The translations under genes and the position numbers were made by a program. Shown here in pieces: positions 1 to 4,442 of a stretch of DNA of 7,030 bases. Each line of letters opens with the position of its first letter. Position 1 is the first letter of the stretch. The stretch lies in contig JAJTCR010000063.1 in NCBI GenBank assembly GCA_021325695.1, forward strand, positions 1 through 7,030. The letters are read 5' to 3'. The notes below the pieces were generated by a model that was not told the origin of the DNA, did not search any database, and was given only the letters and a program-made list of their open reading frames with translations. Source of the stretch: Steroidobacteraceae bacterium. Lineage in GTDB: Bacteria; Pseudomonadota; Gammaproteobacteria; Steroidobacterales; Steroidobacteraceae.

Positions 1-42
1 GAAACAATACACTCTATACAAACACGACGATCATAACATCTC
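1..42. other. AT-rich edge segment unlike the rest of the window
   Basis: The first 40 or so bases hold about 35% G+C, whereas everything to the right is strongly GC-rich. The change happens within the last codons of the DUF4382 lipoprotein gene, and the stop codon at 31-33 lies inside the AT-rich part. No terminal inverted repeat or transposase fragment is visible in so short a piece. It could be the edge of an inserted element, a natural AT-rich intergenic stretch, or an assembly or chimera artefact. Confidence 0.5.
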
Positions 43-699
43 ATCTTCGGTGCCGTCGAGATCGTCCGGCACGACGTCGCGGCCCGCGAACAGGTAGACG
101 GCGCCGTCGCGCTCGAGCGACTCGTCGTCCGGGCACTCGACCGTAACCCGCCCGGTCAGGTCGGCAGTCCGGCTCGATTTCACGGCGCGCAACGCCGGGG
201 TCAGGGTGAATTCGTCGTTCGCGTCGTCGAACACGAGCGATTGGCGCAGGTCGAGCGTCAGCGTGTACGCGTCGGAACTTCGTTCGTCGTCGGCCACGGC
301 GAAATTGAGGTCGGCGTACTCACCGTCCTGCAGCGTCAGCGGGAATTCGACGCCTTCGGTGTCGACCACGGTCGCCTCGAAGTCTTCGTCGAACAGCAGG
401 CGCACGCCGGTGTAGTCGCCCGGGTCGAGCGCCTCGTCGGTGAACATGCGCATCGGATCACCGTCGACGAAGTCGATCAGGTCGACCGGTTCGCCGTCCC
501 TGAAATCGAGCGTCCTCGTTCCGCCGCCGGACAGCTCGAACTGCAGGCCGAGCAGGCTCACGCGCACCTCGGCGATTGCCGGATCCGCCGGCGGGTGCGT
601 CGCGAGGTCGTTGGTGAACGTGCCTTCGCAACCGGCCAACAACGTGAGCCCGGCCACGAGGGTGGCCGCGGCGTTCAGCCTGTGGCGCGACGCGCACAT
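31..699 (-). CDS. DUF4382 domain lipoprotein, probably C-terminally truncated
   Basis: A 222-residue predicted outer-membrane or periplasmic lipoprotein of unknown function. Residues 1-24 form a lipoprotein signal peptide ending in the lipobox LLAGC, with Cys24 as the lipidation site. Residues 43-173 match the DUF4382 pattern: an opening beta-strand region, the typical LDPGDYTGVRLLF (91-103), LTLDLRQSLV (147-156) and LTPALRAV (166-173). The tail AVYLFAGRDVVPDDLDG (200-216) looks like the start of the extra beta-module that many DUF4382 proteins carry, but the frame stops six residues later inside an AT-rich stretch. From memory of the family, some 60 or more residues are missing. The start at 699 is chosen over upstream in-frame Met codons because an AAGGAGG sequence lies 11 bases before it and the signal peptide begins there. 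It is divergent from the gene at 899. Domain assignment is confident; the cellular role is unknown. Confidence 0.85.
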   Translation of the reverse strand: MCASRHRLNAAATLVAGLTLLAGCEGTFTNDLATHPPADPAIAEVRVSLLGLQFELSGGGTRTLDFRDGEPVDLIDFVDGDPMRMFTDEALDPGDYTGVRLLFDEDFEATVVDTEGVEFPLTLQDGEYADLNFAVADDERSSDAYTLTLDLRQSLVFDDANDEFTLTPALRAVKSSRTADLTGRVTVECPDDESLERDGAVYLFAGRDVVPDDLDGTEDEML

Positions 700-710
700 G
701 GATGCCGGAG

Positions 711-717
711 CCTCCTT
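711..717 (-). promoter_or_regulatory. Shine-Dalgarno AAGGAGG of the DUF4382 lipoprotein gene
   Basis: The plus-strand bases CCTCCTT read AAGGAGG on the minus strand, 11 bases before the ATG at 697-699. This site decides the start in favour of the lipoprotein signal peptide. It rules against the long N-terminal extension that stays open to position 1029. Confidence 0.7.
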
Positions 718-887
718 GAGCCCGGGGACGGGATTCGTCTTCGGCATCGTATCCGGCGGCTCGGAGGTCAGCCAGCCGGCCGGCGCCGACATCCGGCGCG
801 GCGTCCCACCGGCGGGCCGGGCGCCACCGCAGGGTTTGCTACCATCGACCGACGCGCGTGCGTCATCAAGAAGCGTCGTCCACGACG

Positions 888-893
888 AAGGAG
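888..893 (+). promoter_or_regulatory. Shine-Dalgarno AAGGAG of the muconolactone isomerase-like gene
   Basis: AAGGAG lies 5 bases before the ATG at 899-901. It selects this Met over in-frame codons further upstream, where the frame is open back to position 440 but antisense to the lipoprotein gene. Confidence 0.7.
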
Positions 894-898
894 CCCCG

Positions 899-1198
899 AT
901 GAAGTTCCTGGTGCTGTGGAAGTTCGAACTGGCCGGCTTGCGATCGGAGGTGATCCCGGCGATCGCACGGATGCCGCAATACGCGGAGCGCCTGTTGAAG
1001 GACCGCAAACTCGTGGCGCGGTACCACATCGTCGGTCGTCACGGCGGGGCGTGGATCTACGACGTCGTCTCGAACGAGGAACTCGAGCGACTGCTCGCGA
1101 TGGCGCCGGTGTACAACTTCGCGCACTACGAGGTGCTGCCGCTGGCGGAGATGGAGGACCCGATGTTCGTGCTGCGGCCGTCCGGGGGGCAGGACTAG
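899..1198 (+). CDS. Muconolactone isomerase-like dimeric alpha/beta-barrel protein
   Basis: A complete 99-residue cytoplasmic protein with no signal peptide or membrane segment. It begins with the beta-strand MKFLVLWKFEL (1-11). It continues with a helix (about 14-34), the strand segment LVARYHIVGRHGGAWIYDV (38-56), a second helix SNEELERLLAMAPV (58-71) and the final strand HYEVLPLAE (76-84). The run YDVVSNEELERLLAMAP closely follows the muconolactone delta-isomerase pattern (FDVxSNDELHxLLxxLP), so the ferredoxin-like dimeric barrel fold is well supported. True muconolactone isomerases act in beta-ketoadipate catabolism, but no catechol-pathway gene is nearby. A catalytic role in that pathway is therefore not shown; it may be an uncharacterised relative, also reminiscent of YciI-like proteins. 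The start is fixed by a good Shine-Dalgarno. The gene converges on the small secreted protein with 14 bp between their stop codons. Confidence 0.75.
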   Translation: MKFLVLWKFELAGLRSEVIPAIARMPQYAERLLKDRKLVARYHIVGRHGGAWIYDVVSNEELERLLAMAPVYNFAHYEVLPLAEMEDPMFVLRPSGGQD

Positions 1199-1212
1199 CA
1201 CGGGGTTCGTCT

Positions 1213-1584
1213 TTAGCGCAGCACCTGCGGCTCGGCACCGAGGTCACTGCGCACGACGTGCAGCGCGTAGCGCGTGTCGTCGAGCGTGAAGCGCAGTTGC
1301 TGGCGCGGTGGATGGCTGGTCTTCAGCAACAGCCGCGACAGTTCCACGTCGCGTGCGTCGAACGTCGTCCGCAGCCAGTCGCCTTCGACCCGCTCGGGAT
1401 CCTCGGCGAGTCCGGCCAGGATGCGCTGGATCGTGGCGAAGTGTGCCGGGTTGCGGTCGCGGAGTTGCTGGAGCGCCGCAGCGTCGCGCAGGTCCACGGT
1501 CGGGGGTGGGTCAGCCACGGCGCCGCCCGCGAGGGAGGTCATCGTGACCGCAGCGAACGTGAGGATCCAGCGACGCATCGACAT
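1213..1584 (-). CDS. Small Sec-exported protein of unknown function
   Basis: A 123-residue protein with a classical Sec signal peptide: basic MSMRRW, a hydrophobic core ILTFAAVTMTSLAGGA, and an AVA-D cleavage site after about residue 24. The mature protein of about 99 residues has a helical segment with the phrase RDRNPAHFATIQRILAGLAEDP (43-63 region). This is followed by a segment rich in beta-type residues, RFTLDDTRYALHVV (98-111). It contains no cysteine, so it is probably a soluble periplasmic protein. I do not recognise a named family. The Met at 1582-1584 is annotated; the second Met (1576-1578) is an equally possible start because the only weak ribosome site, GGGTGA, is better spaced for it. 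It lies 95 bp downstream of the AlaX-type gene in the same direction, so it could share its transcript, but nothing in the protein ties it to that function. Confidence 0.7.
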   Translation of the reverse strand: MSMRRWILTFAAVTMTSLAGGAVADPPPTVDLRDAAALQQLRDRNPAHFATIQRILAGLAEDPERVEGDWLRTTFDARDVELSRLLLKTSHPPRQQLRFTLDDTRYALHVVRSDLGAEPQVLR

Positions 1585-1679
1585 CACCCGTTGTTTCGCC
1601 GGCCGGGGCCGGCCCGTCCCGCTTTTTTGACTGCAACCGCGACGCTGCGGTTCCGCGGCCGGGCGCGCGCAAAGCCGTT

Positions 1680-2381
1680 TCAAGTGAAGGCGACGTAGAC
1701 GCGCTTGTTGTGGCGTCCCTTGTTCTCGACCTTGGTCACGACGAGGCGCCCGACCTCGCCGGTGGAGCGCACGTGCGTTCCGCCACACGGCTGCAGGTCG
1801 ACCCCGGCAATCTCGAGCAGTCGGATGCGACCGGCGCCGCGCGGCGGTTGCACCGACAGCGTGCGCACCAGCTCCGGTTGGGCGTCGAGTTCCTCGTCGG
1901 TGATCCAGCGACAGCTCACGGGGCGGTCTGCCTCGACCAGGACCTGCAGCGCCTCGTTGACTCGCGCGGCGTCGATCTCGTCCTGCGTGTCGAAATCCAG
2001 CCGGCTGCGGTCGGCGGCGACCTGGCCGCCGGTGACGCCAAACCGCAGCACGGAACCGAGCAGGTGCAGGCCGGTGTGCATGCGCATGTGCAGATGACGG
2101 CGTGGCCAGTCGACGATGGCTTCGACCTCGTCGGCGGGCCCCGGCAGCGCCGAGCCGTCCGCCAGCCGGTGCAGGATGCGGCCGCCGTCGCCCTTGCGCG
2201 CATCGACGACCGTCCAGCGGCGACCGTCGTTCGCCTCGAGCACGCCGGTGTCGCCGGGCTGGCCGCCGCCGAGCGGGTAGAACACGGTCCGGTCCAGCAC
2301 GACACCGTCGGGCGAGGCTTCCAGCACGCGCGCGGCGCAACGCTCGAGGTAAGCATCCTGTTGAAACAGCCATTCGGTCAT
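1680..2381 (-). CDS. AlaX-type alanyl-tRNA editing hydrolase
   Basis: A 233-residue, apparently complete stand-alone editing protein of the AlaXp family, medium type. It is related to the editing domain of alanyl-tRNA synthetase. Members hydrolyse mischarged Ser- or Gly-tRNA(Ala) in the cytoplasm. Visible signatures in order: FYPLGGGQPGDTG (34-46), the N-terminal glycine-rich motif; HTGLH (102-106), the HxxxH zinc motif; and CGGTH (199-203), the CxxxH motif that completes the zinc site. It ends RHNKRVYVAFT, typical of the family C-terminus. All expected zinc ligands are present, so it should be active. The start at 2381 is supported by GGGAG (minus strand of 2389-2393), 7 bases upstream. The ATG overlaps the stop of the upstream sulfotransferase as ATGA, which suggests translational coupling. 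The reading frame stays open upstream, but that part is antisense-like shadow over the sulfotransferase gene. Whether it serves general tRNA quality control or the neighbouring pathway cannot be told from the sequence. Confidence 0.92.
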   Translation of the reverse strand: MTEWLFQQDAYLERCAARVLEASPDGVVLDRTVFYPLGGGQPGDTGVLEANDGRRWTVVDARKGDGGRILHRLADGSALPGPADEVEAIVDWPRRHLHMRMHTGLHLLGSVLRFGVTGGQVAADRSRLDFDTQDEIDAARVNEALQVLVEADRPVSCRWITDEELDAQPELVRTLSVQPPRGAGRIRLLEIAGVDLQPCGGTHVRSTGEVGRLVVTKVENKGRHNKRVYVAFT

Positions 2382-3310
2382 GTCCGATCTCCCGATGGCC
2401 GCACGGTGCGCGCGTAGCGCATGCCGTCTGGATGGGTCGCGAGCAGCGCCAGGGTGTGTTGAAACCAGTGACGCCTGTCGCGCCACTCTTCCGCCGGCGC
2501 GATCGTCACGAGCGCCGCACGCTCGGCAAGGATGCGTTCGTTGGCCGGTGGATACAGGTGCTGTCGGGACCACGAAATCACCGCACGGTCCTTCGACGCG
2601 AAGGTGCCCGCGGTCGAGGCGAGCCCAGCCCAGGCCTGGATGCGCTCGATCGTCGCACGTGCGTCGGTCGCGAACTCCTCGTAGCGTACCTCCATGAACC
2701 GGGCGCCGAGTGTCTTCGACCAGCGTGACAATGCCTGCTGTCGCTTCGCCCAGACCCGGCTGAATTCCCATCCCGCAAACGCCTGTCCGCGTCGCTTGTG
2801 CCAGCTCACCGCGATCGCGCGCGGGTCGCGCACCAGGTTCAGCACGCGAAGGTCAGTTTCGTCGGTCAATCCCAGCGCCAGGGCCATCTCCGGCGCCTTC
2901 GACGCATCGACGAAGTCATTCACGCCGGTCACGCGCTGCAACGCGTCGAGCACCGCAGTCAGCTGCGTGATGAAGCCGGTGTGGCGGGCCGCCAGCGATC
3001 CGACCGCGTCGGTGGCGCCCCAGTCCCGCACATCGGCTGCGTCGCGGAAAAACGCCTTCATCGACCGCCGCATCTCGTGCACTCCGTCGGCCGGATTGGT
3101 GCCGAACGCCTCGGGGATCACGACGGAGTACACCGGGCAGCGACCCAGGCGATGACCGCAAGTGCACGGCGCATCGACGGACCACGCGCTCCACAGGTCA
3201 CGAAGTTGTCCGAGGTTGAGGATGGACTTATGCTGCGACAACAGCAGCGAAAGCAGCGTGCTTCCCGTGCGTCCGGACCCCGAGATGGCGACGATTTTCC
3301 TGCGGGTCAT
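2378..3310 (-). CDS. Sulfotransferase, PAPS-dependent, with CxCG...CP motif
   Basis: A 310-residue cytoplasmic sulfotransferase-family protein, expected to move sulfate from PAPS to a hydroxyl or amino group of an unknown acceptor. The 5'-phosphosulfate loop ISGSGRTGSTLLSLLL is at 9-24. The second phosphate-binding segment LNLVRDPRAIAVSW is at 157-170, with Arg161 and Ser169 in the usual places. YEEF is at 210-213. Between these lies CTCGHRLGRCPVY (49-61), the Cys-x-Cys-Gly...Cys-Pro motif seen in one branch of bacterial sulfotransferases, and FVDASKAPEMAL (133-144), the usual 'D-S-S-K-x-P' type segment. The start is firm: an in-frame TGA lies at plus positions 3326-3328, and no other start codon separates it from the ATG at 3310. 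No clear Shine-Dalgarno precedes that ATG. The gene is divergent from a second sulfotransferase and is coupled by ATGA to the AlaX gene. The acceptor is unknown. Confidence 0.9.
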   Translation of the reverse strand: MTRRKIVAISGSGRTGSTLLSLLLSQHKSILNLGQLRDLWSAWSVDAPCTCGHRLGRCPVYSVVIPEAFGTNPADGVHEMRRSMKAFFRDAADVRDWGATDAVGSLAARHTGFITQLTAVLDALQRVTGVNDFVDASKAPEMALALGLTDETDLRVLNLVRDPRAIAVSWHKRRGQAFAGWEFSRVWAKRQQALSRWSKTLGARFMEVRYEEFATDARATIERIQAWAGLASTAGTFASKDRAVISWSRQHLYPPANERILAERAALVTIAPAEEWRDRRHWFQHTLALLATHPDGMRYARTVRPSGDRT

Positions 3311-3322
3311 GGGCTGCCGATG

Positions 3323-3341
3323 CGGTCAGGGTTCCTGACCG
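3323..3341. promoter_or_regulatory. Perfect 8-bp inverted repeat between divergent sulfotransferase genes
   Basis: CGGTCAGG (3323-3330), spacer GTT, and CCTGACCG (3334-3341) form a perfect dyad in the 80-bp gap between the two sulfotransferase genes. It lies 12 bases upstream of the minus-strand start codon and 49 bases upstream of the plus-strand GTG. A TTGCCA box on the minus strand (3369-3374) followed after 18 bases by TAGCGT (3345-3350) would put the transcript start inside or next to the dyad. The dyad could be an operator for a dimeric regulator or, in the minus transcript, a hairpin just ahead of the start codon. The inverted repeat is seen directly; its function and the promoter are inferred and weak. 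Confidence 0.45.
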
Positions 3342-3390
3342 GCGACGCTACCGCTTTTGGAATCGTGCTGGCAACCGAGGTCCGTGTGAC

Positions 3391-4440
3391 GTGACAGCAG
3401 ACAGGGGCGGGGAAGACGCGCAGTACGTCTTTCTCATCTGTTCGGAGCGCTGTGGCTCCAACCTGATTGCCACGATCCTCGGCGCGCACTCGAAGGTCCA
3501 CTCGCCGCCGCCGTATCACTTCGGCCGCGACGTGATCCTGAACCTGCACCTGCGCGACAGCCGCGCGGGCTGGGACGTCGTCCGCGGACAACTGCTCGAA
3601 CGGGTCCGCGCGCTGAGTTCGGAGGCTGCGGCCATGACACTGGCCGCGTGGATGGACGAACATCCGCAGGCGCCTGCGGCGGAGTTCGCCCGTTTCGTCT
3701 ACGCCGGGCTCGAGCGAAAGCCCGGCGCGACGACCGTCTTCGTGAAGGAAAACAACCTGCATCGGTTGCTGTTCTTCGTGCTGCACTGCTTTCCCGCCGC
3801 GAAGTTCGTCTTCCAGGTGCGCGATCCGCGGGACTACCTGCTGTCGGCGGAGGCGCGGCGCGGTTTCTGGGCCGGCAACAAGTTCGGTTCGTTGCGTCAT
3901 GCGCTCGAGGTCTGGCGCGCCGACCAGCTCGGCGGTTTGCAGGCATTCGGCTTGCTCGGGCCCGACCGCGTCTACTTCCAGCGCTATGAAGACCTGGTCA
4001 GTCGTCCACGCGAGGTGCTGGCGCCGCTCTGCAGGTTCCTCGGACTGCCGTTCGAGGAGTCCATGCTCGACTTTTACGCCTCGGACCATGCGGCCCGGCG
4101 CGGCGCCAGCGACGCGGCACGGGCCAACGTCGCCCGGCCGCTCATGAGTTCCAACTTCGGCAAGTATCGAGCGCAGCTGCCGCGCAGGAAGATTCGCGTG
4201 GTGGAGGCCTGGCTCGGCGATCTCATGGATCGCCTTGGCTACGAGCGTGACCACGTACGGCGCGGTGACGTGAGCAAGCTGCGCGCAGTGTGGCCGCAAT
4301 GGACGGAGCCGTTTGAGCGCCTGCTGAACCGGGAGACCGGGCCGTTCTACCTGTCGGGCCAGAAGCGCCTGCTGCGCCGGTTGCGAAACGTGGCGGCACC
4401 GCTGACGCCGCCCTACGACGCGTCGACCAGGGGACCCTGA
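3391..4440 (+). CDS. Sulfotransferase, second subtype
   Basis: A 349-residue sulfotransferase-family protein, probably PAPS-dependent and cytoplasmic. VFLICSERCGSNLIATIL (13-30) is the 5'-phosphosulfate loop of the 'SERSGSN' type, here with Cys21 where Ser is common. FVFQVRDPRDYLLSAEA (139-155) is the 3'-phosphate segment with Arg144 and Ser152. VFVKEN is at 116-121, YEDL at 199-202 and SNFGKYR at 254-260; the last resembles the C-terminal acceptor or PAPS-contact region of such enzymes. The protein lacks the CxCG cluster of its divergent neighbour, and the two differ clearly outside the nucleotide-binding motifs, so a recent duplication is unlikely. The start is GTG at 3391 with GAGG 10 bases upstream; no nearby ATG is in frame before the P-loop. 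The gene ends 2 bp before the next start codon, so it is almost certainly co-transcribed with the adenylation-carrier-SGNH gene. Its sulfate acceptor is plausibly part of the same product. Confidence 0.9.
   Translation: MTADRGGEDAQYVFLICSERCGSNLIATILGAHSKVHSPPPYHFGRDVILNLHLRDSRAGWDVVRGQLLERVRALSSEAAAMTLAAWMDEHPQAPAAEFARFVYAGLERKPGATTVFVKENNLHRLLFFVLHCFPAAKFVFQVRDPRDYLLSAEARRGFWAGNKFGSLRHALEVWRADQLGGLQAFGLLGPDRVYFQRYEDLVSRPREVLAPLCRFLGLPFEESMLDFYASDHAARRGASDAARANVARPLMSSNFGKYRAQLPRRKIRVVEAWLGDLMDRLGYERDHVRRGDVSKLRAVWPQWTEPFERLLNRETGPFYLSGQKRLLRRLRNVAAPLTPPYDASTRGP
4429..4434 (+). promoter_or_regulatory. Shine-Dalgarno AGGGGA of the adenylation/carrier/SGNH gene
   Basis: AGGGGA lies inside the last codons of the sulfotransferase gene, 8 bases before the GTG at 4443-4445. 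It supports this GTG over the next in-frame GTG at 4452, and the first in-frame ATG comes only after about 60 codons, beyond conserved sequence. Confidence 0.55.
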
Positions 4441-4442
4441 GC

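Noticed and set aside
746..751. TACGAT (minus strand) as a -10 box for the DUF4382 lipoprotein gene
   Set aside because: No credible -35 partner at 16-18 bases; too weak to annotate.
783..799. Hairpin GCGCCG-ACATC-CGGCGC in the divergent gap at 700-898
   Set aside because: Short GC stem in GC-rich DNA with no conserved context; likely chance.
840..845. TACCAT as a -10 box for the gene at 899
   Set aside because: Only four of six bases match and there is no -35 box at a normal distance.
1598..1628. Possible rho-independent terminator: GCCGGC-CGGG-GCCGGC stem followed by TTTTTT on the plus strand
   Set aside because: No plus-strand gene ends here, the T run begins 9 bases after the stem, and on the minus strand, where the genes run, it would be an A run on the wrong side.
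1635..1652. Inverted repeat AACCGC-GACGCT-GCGGTT between the AlaX gene and the small secreted protein
   Set aside because: A 6-bp stem is expected often in GC-rich DNA, and no T tract follows on the minus strand, so it is not supported as a terminator.
241..1698. 485-codon plus-strand open frame antisense to several genes
   Set aside because: Arg/Gly/Ala-rich low-information translation without domains, running across genes on both strands; a GC-codon-bias shadow.
1213..2373. Longer 386-codon version of the small secreted protein
   Set aside because: The extension is a shadow of the AlaX gene, and the signal peptide clearly marks the start near 1584.
1680..2771. Longer 363-codon version of the AlaX gene starting at 2771
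   Set aside because: The extra N-terminus overlaps the sulfotransferase coding region in another frame and has no AlaX similarity; ATG 2381 has a good Shine-Dalgarno and starts at the family's usual N-terminus.
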